Assembly (NCBI GenBank): GCA_030595125.1
Contig: JAUVDV010000048.1
Location: 1 to 43,078, forward strand
Length of the DNA: 43,078 nt
Origin: Deltaproteobacteria bacterium
Lineage (GTDB): Bacteria > Myxococcota_A > Polyangia > JAAYKL01
Direction: 5' to 3'
Of this stretch, positions 1 to 7,846 are shown piece by piece (the stretch's first letter is position 1; each line of letters opens with the position of its first letter). Under the pieces are notes generated by a model. That model was given only the letters and a program-made list of their open reading frames with translations, ran no database searches and was not told the origin of the DNA. Position numbers and translations under genes: made by a program.

Positions 1-302
1 AAATGCAGCGTCGAGCAGTCTTCGACCAGCGCGCCCTCTACGTCGCACGAGTCAAACCAGTGCACGTTGCCGTCTGTTCCGCACTGCTGGTACGACTGTG
101 GAATACAATCAGTGTCCGTGTCGGTGTCCGTGTCGGTGTCGACGTCCGTGTCAGTGTCCGTGTCGGTGTCCGTGCCGGGGCTCGCGTCGGCGTTGAACGG
201 CTCCGGGCGGTACGTGCAGTGCAGCGCCACCACCGCGCAAATAACGATAATCCATATAGGGCTCGCAAAAAAATAACTTCCCATTTTACACCGCCGATCC
301 AT
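1..302 (-). CDS. Edge-truncated lipoprotein with Asp-Thr stalk
   Basis: Only the N-terminal part is in the window; the gene continues past the left edge. The frame reads a short basic start (MDRRCK), a hydrophobic segment (WIIVICAVVAL) ending at a Cys, then an alternating Asp-Thr stalk (about nt 111-176) and a Cys-containing segment (QSYQQCGTDG, DCSTLH). This is the general plan of an exported protein tethered to the membrane by an acidic linker. The lipobox (ALHC) is poor, so lipidation is uncertain. ATG at 302 is preferred because it gives positive charge before the hydrophobic core. ATG at 284 lacks such charge. ATG at 434 has a strong GGAGGG upstream, but would add about 44 unconvincing residues before the signal. 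Function unknown; three other proteins in the window share the stalk style. Confidence 0.6.
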   Translation of the reverse strand, partial: MDRRCKMGSYFFASPIWIIVICAVVALHCTYRPEPFNADASPGTDTDTDTDTDVDTDTDTDTDTDCIPQSYQQCGTDGNVHWFDSCDVEGALVEDCSTLH

Positions 303-519
303 CCCGTCCGGCTGCGTTACTCCTCCTCGAATTGGCGATGCCAGTCCTTCGTCGTCGTGCCTTGCCGGACGGGCGCCTCGACGCCGCAAATCTGGGAACA
401 TATTCTTCCGCGAACCCATTGTCGAATACCTCATGACACCCTCCGTTACATGAAGAACTACAATTGTACCAGCATTGAGGTGCTGACGCATATCCATATC
501 TGACCCGGCCTTTTGGTCT

Positions 520-654
520 GACCCCACCCCCTCGGTCCCCCTCCCCATTGCAGGGAGGGGGAAGGAAGAGGGAACGCCGATCTGATTTGAATCTGAGCTA
601 GCCCCTCCCCGCAATGGGGAGGGGTTGGGGTGGGGTCTCCCCGGGAGGGGGGTC
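520..654 (-). repeat. Family A palindromic element, 135 bp (minus orientation)
   Basis: Two GC-rich stem-loops (arms CCCCTCCCC/GGGGAGGGG around a loop such as ATTGC) flank a spacer of about 40 bp. The element is bounded by GACCCC and GGGGTC. Its reverse complement matches the copy at 5357-5491 over the full 135 bp, differing mainly in the spacer. It encodes nothing visible and resembles a small non-autonomous (MITE- or REP-like) element. Confidence 0.8.
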
Positions 655-676
655 CCACGCATGAAATGCATCGTGG

Positions 677-697
677 CCGCGGGTTTTACACCCGCGG
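677..697. repeat. Family B palindrome, single copy
   Basis: A perfect CCGCGGG/CCCGCGG stem with a TTTTACA loop, preceded by GCATCGTGG as at 2491-2499 and 12797-12805. It is followed by two tandem copies of a short CGCCGCGGGA unit. Confidence 0.75.
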
Positions 698-809
698 AAC
701 GCGCCGCGGGACGCGCCGCGGGACGAGGGGCAGGACGTTTGACCTGACTTGCGTCCGCGCCCTGATGAGGGCGCGGTCAGGATGACCTTCGGCCAAGCCC
801 GCTGGGCTG

Positions 810-859
810 GCGCTTGCGCATCCTGACCGCGGCGTTTACGCTGCGGGACGAGGGGCGGG
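810..859 (+). repeat. Family C repeat, copy 1
   Basis: Shares GCGCTTGCGCATC, GCGGCGTTTACGC and ACGAGGGGCGGG with 8865-8908, with a 6-bp insertion (CTGACC) relative to that copy. Both copies lie just upstream of a housekeeping gene. Origin unknown. Confidence 0.65.
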
Positions 860-897
860 TCACTGTGCCCGCCCTCAATACAACCAGGAGACCCAGC

Positions 898-2223
898 ATG
901 AAATTAAGCATTATAGGAACGGGATATGTCGGGCTGGTGTCCGGAGCGTGTTTCGCGGAGATGGGCAACGAGGTTCATTGCGTGGACACGGACGAGGCCA
1001 AGATCTCCCTGCTTCGCTCCGGCGGTATCCCCATCTACGAGCCCGGCCTCGAAAAGCTGGTGAAGGCCAACGTGGATCGGGGCACCCTCCTCTTCACCAC
1101 GAGCATCCAGGAAGCCATGGCGAAAACCGATATCGCCTTCATCGCGGTGGGCACTCCCCCCGGGGAGGACGGCAGCGCCGACCTGAAGTACGTGCTGCAG
1201 GTGGCCAAAAGCATCGGCGAGCACATGGGCCACCGCATGATTGTGGTCAACAAGTCCACCGTGCCTATCGGTACCGCGGACAAGGTGACCAGAGTCATCA
1301 GGGGCGAGCTGGACAGGCGCGGCAGCGACCTCGAGTTCTCCGTTGTCAGCAACCCGGAGTTCCTCAAAGAGGGCATGGCGGTCGCCGATTGCATGAGCCC
1401 GGATCGCGTGGTCATCGGCACCGATGACGAGCGGGTCATCAAGGTAATGGAGGAGCTGTACGCCCCGTTCCAGATCAAGCGACCGAGGGTGGTCTTCATG
1501 GACGTGCGCTCGGCGGAGATGACCAAGTATGCGGCCAACGCCATGCTGGCCACCAAGATCAGCTTCATGAACGAGATGGCCGGCATCTGCGAAAAGGTGG
1601 GCGCCGACGTCAACAAGGTGAGGATAGGTATCGGCTCAGACAGCCGCATTGGGTTTAGCTTCATCTATCCGGGTTGCGGCTACGGGGGCAGCTGCTTTCC
1701 AAAAGATGTGCAGGCGCTTATCAGAATAGCCGATCAAAGCGGTCACGAGCCCCGGATCCTCGCGGCGGTGGAGAGGGTGAACGACGATCAGAAGCGGGTT
1801 CTGGCGCAGAAGATCGCGGTACGCTTTGGTGAGGACCTCAATGGAAAGGTGTTCGCCTTGTGGGGGCTGGCGTTCAAGCCGGGAACGGACGACATGCGCG
1901 AGGCGCCCAGCCTTACTATCGTCGAAGAGCTGGTTCGCAGGGGAGCCAAGATCCGAGCCTACGATCCCCAGGCGACGAAACAGGCGCGCGACGTGTACCT
2001 CAAGGGCAACGAGGGCGTCGAGTACTTTTCAAGCAAGTACGATGCCCTCGACGGTGTCGACGCGATGATCCTGGTAACCGAGTGGAACGAATTTAGAAGC
2101 CCGGATTTCCCGGAGATGGCCAAGCGCATGAAGGGCGCGATCATCTTCGACGGGCGCAACCAGTACAGCACGGAAAGGCTCAAAGACGCGGGGTTCGAGC
2201 ACTTCCAGATTGGAGTGCGGTAG
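898..2223 (+). CDS. ugd: UDP-glucose 6-dehydrogenase
   Basis: Oxidises UDP-glucose to UDP-glucuronate with two NAD+, supplying precursors for surface polysaccharide. The 441-residue protein has the normal family length. It starts with the NAD-binding Rossmann motif (IIGTGYVGLVSG). The catalytic Cys is at residue 266 in GCGYGGSCFPKD, and the C-terminal UDP-binding domain includes GLAFKPGTDDMREAPS. ATG at 898 is chosen because AGGAGA sits just upstream and the Rossmann strand starts immediately; the longer in-frame start at 814 would run through repeat C. The gene stands alone between repeat-filled gaps, with no glycosyltransferase cluster beside it. It could in principle act on UDP-ManNAc, but the motifs fit UDP-glucose best. 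Confidence 0.95.
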   Translation: MKLSIIGTGYVGLVSGACFAEMGNEVHCVDTDEAKISLLRSGGIPIYEPGLEKLVKANVDRGTLLFTTSIQEAMAKTDIAFIAVGTPPGEDGSADLKYVLQVAKSIGEHMGHRMIVVNKSTVPIGTADKVTRVIRGELDRRGSDLEFSVVSNPEFLKEGMAVADCMSPDRVVIGTDDERVIKVMEELYAPFQIKRPRVVFMDVRSAEMTKYAANAMLATKISFMNEMAGICEKVGADVNKVRIGIGSDSRIGFSFIYPGCGYGGSCFPKDVQALIRIADQSGHEPRILAAVERVNDDQKRVLAQKIAVRFGEDLNGKVFALWGLAFKPGTDDMREAPSLTIVEELVRRGAKIRAYDPQATKQARDVYLKGNEGVEYFSSKYDALDGVDAMILVTEWNEFRSPDFPEMAKRMKGAIIFDGRNQYSTERLKDAGFEHFQIGVR

Positions 2224-2291
2224 GGGCGAGTCTCCGCCTGTCTCGCCCTGACGACGTGCCTCGCCCTGACGACGTGCCTCGCCCTGTGCGT

Positions 2292-2453
2292 CCGCGGAAA
2301 TAAATCCCGCGGCCAGAAATACGCCACTTCGTGTCGGAAAGGGCTTCGCCCTGAGGCAATGAAGACCCAAAGAGCTGTTTGGTAAGTGTCCTTTCTTGAG
2401 GCCAAAAGGCCTTTTTTGTTCTACATTTCTGGCCGCGGGATTTATTCCCGCGG
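2292..2453. repeat. Family B composite element, 162 bp
   Basis: Terminal inverted repeats, each a CCGCGG(A/G)-type palindrome followed inward by CCAGAAAT, enclose a unique interior. The interior starts CGCCACTTCGTGTCGGAAAG and contains the hairpin GGGCTTCGCCC. The same element, with matching ends and interior, occurs at 20680-20839. It has no coding capacity, which suggests a MITE. It fills most of the gap between ugd and the next gene. Confidence 0.8.
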
Positions 2454-2499
2454 GAGAAGAGAGGAACGGCAAGCCTTTATTGCGCGCAGCGCATCGTGG

Positions 2500-2520
2500 C
2501 CGCGGGTTTTATACCCGCGG
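2500..2520. repeat. Family B palindrome, single copy
   Basis: CCGCGGG/CCCGCGG stem with a TTTTATA loop, preceded by GCATCGTGG. The upstream GAACGGCAAGC resembles 12771-12781, so the repeat unit is longer than the palindrome. It ends 30 bp before the next start codon. Confidence 0.75.
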
Positions 2521-2550
2521 GACAAGGGGACATAGGACGAGACATTTTTC

Positions 2551-3441
2551 ATGAACAATCCGCAGCACATCATTCTGTTTCATCATTTTCGGCGGTTGCT
2601 GGAGGCGGCGGCGTTGGAGGGGATAGACGTGGCGCCGCTCAAGGGGGCGCACCTGCTGACCGGCGTCTACCCCGATGACGAGGATCGCGGCGTCATGTCG
2701 GACGTGGATTTCCTGGTGCGAAACAGGGACTGGCCGCGAACGCTGGAGCTGATGACCGAGCTGGGGTTCGAGCGACGGGATCACTTTGCGGACGAATCCC
2801 TGTCGCACGAGGCCGGGTTTTATCTGCACGTGGACGACACGAGAAAGATCCTCTTCGAGCCCCATAGATATTTGTTCGAGCCCGGCCGGTTCACCATCGA
2901 TCACGAGGCGCTGTGGGAGAGATCGTCCGAGTCCACTTTCGACGCCACGCCATGTCGTCGCCTGGCGCCCGAGGATCATTTCTGTCACATCGCCTTTCAC
3001 GCGACGATTCATCGGCTCATGAGCCTGGAGCGGACGGTGCGCGACCTGGATCTGTTGCTGCGCTCCATTAAAGCTGGTTTCCAACAAATTCCCCTCCCCT
3101 CCCCGCAATGGGGAGGGGCCGGGGGTGGGGCGAACGACGTCCCGGAGAAAATCATCCGGCGCGCGCGGGATTGGAAGGTAACCCGTTCGGTGTGGTTGTT
3201 CTTCTCCCTCATCGCCGAGGTTCGCGACGATCCGGAGCTTGATGCGGTTGCTGCGTCCATCGCTCCTGTGCGACCCATCCGCTCCACTATTCGACTGATG
3301 GTTCCCGACTCGCGCGGGACCAGGCTCAAGAGACTGAATCATCGCATTGCGGCCGCTGTTCTGTGGCCGGTGTTGTTCGACAATCCCCTCCTCGTGGCCC
3401 GCTTCGTGGCCAATCATCCTGTCCTGAATAATTTGTCCTGA
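2551..3441 (+). CDS. Nucleotidyltransferase-like protein with an in-frame repeat insertion
   Basis: The 296-residue protein resembles the uncharacterised nucleotidyltransferase family (NTP_transf_5). It has APLKGAHLL near residue 28, then RGVMSDVDFLVR near residue 50, where the D-x-D pair would bind metal, and a His-rich HIAFHATIHRL segment near 153. In other bacteria such proteins often sit near polysaccharide genes; here ugd is upstream. Residues about 181-195 (PLPSPQWGGAGGGAND) are encoded by a family A hairpin that lies in frame without a stop. This segment looks foreign to the domain and may be a tolerated surface loop. The substrate is unknown. ATG at 2551 follows GGACGAGA, a modest ribosome-binding site. 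Confidence 0.7.
   Translation: MNNPQHIILFHHFRRLLEAAALEGIDVAPLKGAHLLTGVYPDDEDRGVMSDVDFLVRNRDWPRTLELMTELGFERRDHFADESLSHEAGFYLHVDDTRKILFEPHRYLFEPGRFTIDHEALWERSSESTFDATPCRRLAPEDHFCHIAFHATIHRLMSLERTVRDLDLLLRSIKAGFQQIPLPSPQWGGAGGGANDVPEKIIRRARDWKVTRSVWLFFSLIAEVRDDPELDAVAASIAPVRPIRSTIRLMVPDSRGTRLKRLNHRIAAAVLWPVLFDNPLLVARFVANHPVLNNLS
3091..3130. repeat. Partial family A repeat inside a coding frame
   Basis: A half-element with the same hairpin (CCCCTCCCC, loop GCAAT, GGGGAGGGG) followed by GGGGGTGGGG. It corresponds to one of the two stem-loops of the 135-bp element and is translated in the nucleotidyltransferase-like gene. Confidence 0.75.
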
Positions 3442-3475
3442 CGACGACGACCCATCCCCTGGCCACTGCCTTAGA

Positions 3476-3608
3476 GACCCCACCCCAACCCCTCCCCATT
3501 GCGGGGAGACCCCCCTCCCTGCCTCCCCCCATTGGGGGGGGAGGTGATCGGCGCTCCCTTTCTCTTCCCCCTCCCTGCAATGGGGAGGGGGACCGAGGGG
3601 GTGGGGTC
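3476..3608 (+). repeat. Family A palindromic element, 133 bp
   Basis: Same ends (GACCCCACCCC and GGGGTGGGGTC) and the same right-hand half (GATCGGCGCTCCCTTTCTC, then the second stem-loop) as 5357-5491. The left interior is rearranged. Flanking CCCATCCCCTGGCC is shared with 5329-5342. It occupies the centre of the 347-bp gap 3442-3788. The rest of that gap is AT-richer and contains TTGACT (3661) and TTGACG (3693), possible -35 boxes without a good -10. Confidence 0.75.
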
Positions 3609-3788
3609 AGGCCGGGGGGATAGGTTTTCACAAGCGCGGCTTGCCACTGCTGGAAAAAAATTGACTATTCCTTTTTGGGGAGTATTGAGCTGTTGACGTT
3701 TTCAACAATGAAATCGACTTCGTAATTTGTAAGCAGCTCACATTAAACAGAAAAGCGTTTTTTCATTACAATTTGAAGGGAGCGAAAA

Positions 3789-5288
3789 ATGACTAAAAGG
3801 TTATTACTTGGGGTTCTAATGGCTACATTGTCACTAGGATTGATGCAACTTGGCTGTGGCGATGATAGTAGCCCCCTCGGGCCGTCGGACACGGATTCGG
3901 ACTCGGATTCAGACTCGGATTCAGACTCGGATTCGGACACGGATTCGGACACGGATTCGGACACCGATTCAGACACGGATTCGGACACGGATTCAGACAC
4001 GGATTCAGACACGGATTCAGACACGGACACGGACACCAACACGGATACCGATACCGGAGCGTGCATCGATCCGGTGGCGGGAGATCCGACGGTGACCTCG
4101 TCGTTGACTGTCTTGCTGGCGCAGGACACGACGTCCGACACCTACACGCTCACTTTCAGTGAGGACGTGTTCAATGTCGACACAACCACTGTGACCTGGG
4201 CCGTTACCACCGGATCCGGGACCCTGGACAGCATAACTCCGGTAAGCGCCACCGAATACACGGTTGCCTTCTCCGGCCTCGCCAACCTCGACTCCTACAC
4301 CCTCTCGGTGGGCACCGGCGTCGAGGACACATGCGAGAACGCTCTGGCCGCTATTGTAGACATTGTCATCACCGTCGATGGCTGTACGGATGACGCCAAC
4401 GAGGATAACGACACGCTGGCCACGGCCACGGACATCGGCACCGACGAGTTGACCTGGTTCAACGGCATGGTCGCCGACGATAGTGATTACTGGGAGATCG
4501 ACGCTAACCCGTCCACTTTCACCAACATCCTTATCGATGTGCAGTTCACCCATGCATCGGGCGACATCAACGTGGAACTCCTTAACTCCACCGGTACGGT
4601 TCTCGCCAGTTCTACGTCCGCCACCGACGACGAGTATATCGACTTTGTCGTTCCCGCCGGCGGAGCATATTTCATTCATGTCTTCCCCGTCGGAGGAGGC
4701 AACTGCAACACGTACGATCTGTGGTGGGACGATATCGAACCTCCAGGTCCTGCAGACGATAATTACGAGGAGAACGACACCTGTGCGGCGGCATTCGACC
4801 TTACCTCGGACGAAACGGTCTGGCTTTCCGACATCGATGGTCTGGGTATTTCATGGGACGAAGATTGGTATGAGATTTACGTCACCGGCTTATCCTGGGC
4901 CCGCGTTATCGCCCACCTCGATTTCGCTCATGCATCGGGTGATGTCAATATGCGTCTGTTTGCGAGCGATTGTACTACAAGTCTTGATTTGGCAGGCACA
5001 GGCACTGACGATGAGCACATCGACTTCACGGTATCGGCTGCTGGCACCTACTATCTCAGGGTCTATACATGGTCTGGTACAGATGGAAACACCTACGACC
5101 TCTGGTGGGACGATGTTTCCACTACAATCGGGAACGGCGACTGCTGCACGGCAAACGGATCGCCCGGTTGCACCATGACGTGGCTGGAAGCTTGTGTCTG
5201 TCAGGTAGATTCCTTTTGCTGCACCACAACCTGGGACAGCATTTGCGCCAGCAAGGTCACCTCGGAGGGATGCGGCACCTGCCCCTGA
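3789..5288 (+). CDS. Surface lipoprotein: Asp-Ser/Thr stalk, Ig-like, two PPC domains, Cys-rich tail
   Basis: A 499-residue exported lipoprotein. The signal peptide ends in the lipobox LGC (Cys about residue 22). A stalk of about 55 alternating D-T/D-S residues follows (nt 3885-4056). Next come an Ig-like segment of about 100 residues (TLTFSEDVF, YTVAFSGL), then two PPC-like beta domains, each opening with an acidic N/E-D-N/D motif and ending in YDLWWDD. The last 45 residues are Cys-rich (CVCQVDSFCCTTTWDSIC). PPC domains usually accompany secreted proteases, but no catalytic domain is present, so a binding or structural role is more likely. AGGGAG precedes the ATG. The stalk DNA is a near-perfect 6/12-bp tandem repeat and should vary in length by slippage without breaking the frame. 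Confidence 0.8.
   Translation: MTKRLLLGVLMATLSLGLMQLGCGDDSSPLGPSDTDSDSDSDSDSDSDSDTDSDTDSDTDSDTDSDTDSDTDSDTDSDTDTDTNTDTDTGACIDPVAGDPTVTSSLTVLLAQDTTSDTYTLTFSEDVFNVDTTTVTWAVTTGSGTLDSITPVSATEYTVAFSGLANLDSYTLSVGTGVEDTCENALAAIVDIVITVDGCTDDANEDNDTLATATDIGTDELTWFNGMVADDSDYWEIDANPSTFTNILIDVQFTHASGDINVELLNSTGTVLASSTSATDDEYIDFVVPAGGAYFIHVFPVGGGNCNTYDLWWDDIEPPGPADDNYEENDTCAAAFDLTSDETVWLSDIDGLGISWDEDWYEIYVTGLSWARVIAHLDFAHASGDVNMRLFASDCTTSLDLAGTGTDDEHIDFTVSAAGTYYLRVYTWSGTDGNTYDLWWDDVSTTIGNGDCCTANGSPGCTMTWLEACVCQVDSFCCTTTWDSICASKVTSEGCGTCP
3885..4056 (+). repeat. In-frame tandem repeat encoding the Asp-Ser/Thr stalk
   Basis: Units of GACACGGATTCG or GACTCGGATTCA type repeat for about 170 bp. The unit is a multiple of three, so copy-number change alters stalk length only. 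Confidence 0.9.
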
Positions 5289-5356
5289 CCCCGGCTTGCG
5301 CCCGCGCCCTGACCCTTATTTCGAAACCCATCCCCTGGCCCCTTCCCATTGCGGGC

Positions 5357-5491
5357 GACCCCCTTCCCGGGGAGACCCCACCCCAACCCCTCCCCATTGC
5401 GGGGAGGGGCTAGCTCAGATTCTATATAGATCGGCGCTCCCTTTCTCTTCCCCCTCCCTGCAATGGGGAGGGGGACCGAGGGGGTGGGGTC
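5357..5491 (+). repeat. Family A palindromic element, 135 bp
   Basis: Best copy of the family: it begins GACCCCCTTCCCGGGG, has stem-loops near 5391-5413 and 5451-5475, and ends GGGGTGGGGTC. It is the same length as the inverted copy at 520-654. Together with the hairpin at 5515-5536 it accounts for most of the 320-bp gap 5289-5608. Confidence 0.8.
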
Positions 5492-5514
5492 GCCGAGGGT
5501 GGGTGACAACGACA

Positions 5515-5536
5515 GGGCAACCACGGTGGGTTGCCC
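5515..5536. repeat. GGGCAACC/GGTTGCCC hairpin
   Basis: Arms GGGCAACC (5515-5522) and GGTTGCCC (5529-5536) with a short loop. Part of it (GGGTTGCCCCTAC) recurs downstream of repeat C at 8926-8937, so it looks like another dispersed palindrome. There is no U-tract, so it is not a classic terminator. Confidence 0.55.
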
Positions 5537-5608
5537 CTACTACGTATTCCTGCTCCTAACTTGAGAACAGATCCCTGCGCTGATATGAAACGTCAAGGCA
5601 GGATAAAC

Positions 5609-7840
5609 ATGAAAAAACTCTTTTTATGCGCCGTTTCACTCGCCCTGATGACCGTCTTGGGATGCGGCGACGACAAGTCGGAAAAAGCGCGGGGCGACCT
5701 GTCGGGTTCTCCCACCCTGACGGTAGTTCTGGATGCGGGCGTTCTCGACCACGACGCCGAGCCCCCTCCGCCTCCGCCGGGGGGCAGGCCGGTGACCGCC
5801 TACCGGGACGGGGTGGCCACTGAGATGACCGAGGGACAGGCGGCGGCCGAGGGCCTCTCGGTGATCGATCTGAGTAATTACTGGGTGCCGTTCATCTTCT
5901 CCGAGCGGGACGGGCCGGATGGAGAGCGGCTGCCCAACGAGTTTCGACCCATCTACCGCAAGCTGGCCAACGACTGGCACTACGAATCGCGCACAATGGC
6001 CGAGGCGCGAAGGGTGGTGGAGCGAAGAATAGAGCGCGCGAGAAACGCCAGGATATTTGAGCTTCGACAGGAGGGCGTGAGCGAGGAGGAGATCCGGGAA
6101 CTCCTGGGCCTCGAGCCGGAGGACGCCGGGGTCGATGAGGAGGTTCCCGACGCGGGACCGAAGAGCGGCGCGGGCGACTCGGAGCACTTCCTGGAGGTGT
6201 ACGGGATCCCGCCGAGCCTCTCCGTCCTGCGGCGCCGGGCCGTGTCGGAGATCGATCGGTCGTGCTACGGCGAGGTTGATTTCGACGCCATCAAGAGGTT
6301 CGACGGCTTCGTGTCCTACAGAAGCAATGAAGCGGCGAAGGCGGAGGCGAAAAAGGGTCGCACGTTTGCAAAGAAGATGCGCGTTCAGATGGAGAAGCTG
6401 GGCGTGGAGGATCCGCTGGATCTGGCGAGCAACCCCGAAAACAAGATGTCCGGAGGACTCATCCGCATCGCCATGCGCTACGAGGCGTTGATGGAGGCGC
6501 AGAAGCTGCTGGTCTGCGAGGGGCTGTTCGATCTGAGCCCCGGGCAGTATTTCCGGAAGGGCGGGCTCGACTGGAAGACTCACCAGGCACTGTCCGCTTT
6601 TGAGAAAAAGAACCGCATTTTCGCCTGGGGGTTCCTCGGCAAGGAGACCCTGCAGGCGCTGCAGAAAACGCCGCTGGAGCGTCTGTACGACTCTTTTGGC
6701 AGGGTCGTTGCGGAGCGCATCGTGGACGCCATGGGGATCATCGAGGACGGATCTGCGGTTGACGCTGAGGGTAAAAAGGCGACCTACAAGGACGAGAAGG
6801 GCGAGGTTCACCCGGTCCCCAACCTGGTGGCGGAGTATACCGCGCACCTGCTCAAGCACATGGATCTCGGCACCCCGCAAAAGGTTGTGAATTTCCTCGC
6901 AGCCGCTTCGGACAGGCGACTCGATCGTTTGTTCGTGGCCGTTCCGTTTCCGTCGTTGCCGCCCTATTATTCGGACAAGATGGACCTCAAGTCGATCATC
7001 GATCGCGGCGATGTCTGGTACGAATACCTTTACACCATGGACGGCAAGAAGCGGGGCCAGTCCCGCAAGCGCATGCCCATGAACACGCTCCTCGTTCGGT
7101 GGAACGAGCAGGAAATACCGCTGGTCACCATGAACACCACCATCGGCTCCTGGCGCACGGAGCTCGCCTCGGACGGCTACGAATACTACAAGTACAAGAA
7201 CTCGGACGTGGGCGTGCGGGTGTGGAAGGACATAGTCGCCGGACCGGTCTGGCTTCCGCCGGAGACGACCCCGGTGGGCGACATGGTCAAGACGGTGACC
7301 TTTCGCGGGCGCGTGGTGCGGGTGCCCAATTACGACGAGTTCGGGCCCTGGTACGGCTCGGCCTACGGTCTGGTCGCCGCGTTCCACGAGCGGCAGATAG
7401 AGCGGAAGAACGGAGAGTTCCGATACCTGGATAACGGGATCAGGTCTCACGGTTCCGTGGACTACAACTCCATTTTAAGGAGGTACTCCCACGGATGTCA
7501 TCGGCTCTACAATCACCTGGCCATCCGGATGTTCGATTTCGTGTTGCGGCACGTGGAGTTCAAGCGCGTGGGGCAGACTACCGCAGGATTCAGTCGCACA
7601 GGAGAGGTGGACGAGGAGAGCTTTACCATCACCCTCCGATCCCGTGGTTACAAGTACGAGCTTTTGAAACCGGTCCCGGTTGAGGTGCTCCGGGGAAAGA
7701 TCAGAGGAAAGCAGCGCTCCCCCATAGAGCACTACATGCCCAAGCCCGACGTGGAGTACGGGGACGACGCAGAGTTTCTGCCGCCCGAGTACAGGAAGAT
7801 TGACGAGCCCGACCCGGACGCGGGCGTCGCCGCACAGTAG
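5609..7840 (+). CDS. L,D-transpeptidase (YkuD) lipoprotein with peptidoglycan-binding-like domain
   Basis: Probably forms 3-3 peptidoglycan cross-links, or attaches proteins to peptidoglycan, in the periplasm. The 743-residue protein begins with a lipoprotein signal (lipobox VLGC). A Pro-rich and Asp/Glu-rich N-terminal region follows, then a peptidoglycan-binding-like segment (GGLDWKTHQALSAFEKKN, near residue 315). The C-terminal YkuD domain has the hallmark His of HGSVD and the catalytic Cys at residue 630 in SHGCHR. At over 700 residues it is longer than typical YkuD enzymes and recalls the YcbB-type multidomain members. ATG at 5609 is chosen because the signal peptide starts there; the upstream in-frame ATG at 5531 adds unlikely residues. 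The FHA gene follows after 6 bp, so they are probably cotranscribed. Confidence 0.85.
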   Translation: MKKLFLCAVSLALMTVLGCGDDKSEKARGDLSGSPTLTVVLDAGVLDHDAEPPPPPPGGRPVTAYRDGVATEMTEGQAAAEGLSVIDLSNYWVPFIFSERDGPDGERLPNEFRPIYRKLANDWHYESRTMAEARRVVERRIERARNARIFELRQEGVSEEEIRELLGLEPEDAGVDEEVPDAGPKSGAGDSEHFLEVYGIPPSLSVLRRRAVSEIDRSCYGEVDFDAIKRFDGFVSYRSNEAAKAEAKKGRTFAKKMRVQMEKLGVEDPLDLASNPENKMSGGLIRIAMRYEALMEAQKLLVCEGLFDLSPGQYFRKGGLDWKTHQALSAFEKKNRIFAWGFLGKETLQALQKTPLERLYDSFGRVVAERIVDAMGIIEDGSAVDAEGKKATYKDEKGEVHPVPNLVAEYTAHLLKHMDLGTPQKVVNFLAAASDRRLDRLFVAVPFPSLPPYYSDKMDLKSIIDRGDVWYEYLYTMDGKKRGQSRKRMPMNTLLVRWNEQEIPLVTMNTTIGSWRTELASDGYEYYKYKNSDVGVRVWKDIVAGPVWLPPETTPVGDMVKTVTFRGRVVRVPNYDEFGPWYGSAYGLVAAFHERQIERKNGEFRYLDNGIRSHGSVDYNSILRRYSHGCHRLYNHLAIRMFDFVLRHVEFKRVGQTTAGFSRTGEVDEESFTITLRSRGYKYELLKPVPVEVLRGKIRGKQRSPIEHYMPKPDVEYGDDAEFLPPEYRKIDEPDPDAGVAAQ

Positions 7841-7846
7841 GGACGT

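Larger units (their letters stand above)
303..897. other. 595-bp gene-free stretch filled with repeats
   Basis: No convincing gene is visible on either strand. The stretch holds a family A element (520-654), a family B palindrome (677-697) followed by tandem GCCGCGGGACGC-like units, and a family C element (810-859). A perfect short hairpin (GCGCCCTGATGAGGGCGC) lies around 758-775. Any promoter for ugd must lie in or between these repeats; I see no good -35/-10 pair. Confidence 0.6.

Noticed and set aside
303-434. Start of the left-edge lipoprotein at 434 despite a good GGAGGG site
   Set aside because: It would put about 44 unlikely residues before the signal peptide; 302 gives a normal n-region. 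Not fully excluded.
520-654. Family A hairpins as rho-independent terminators
   Set aside because: Strong stems, but no U-tract after them, and the copies lie in both orientations and even inside a gene.
677-2520. CCGCGG palindromes as a CRISPR array
   Set aside because: Copies are irregularly spaced over kilobases with no constant repeat-spacer period and no cas genes.
5636-7450. 604-codon minus-strand open frame
   Set aside because: It lies antisense to the L,D-transpeptidase, has no recognisable domain, and arises from high GC content.
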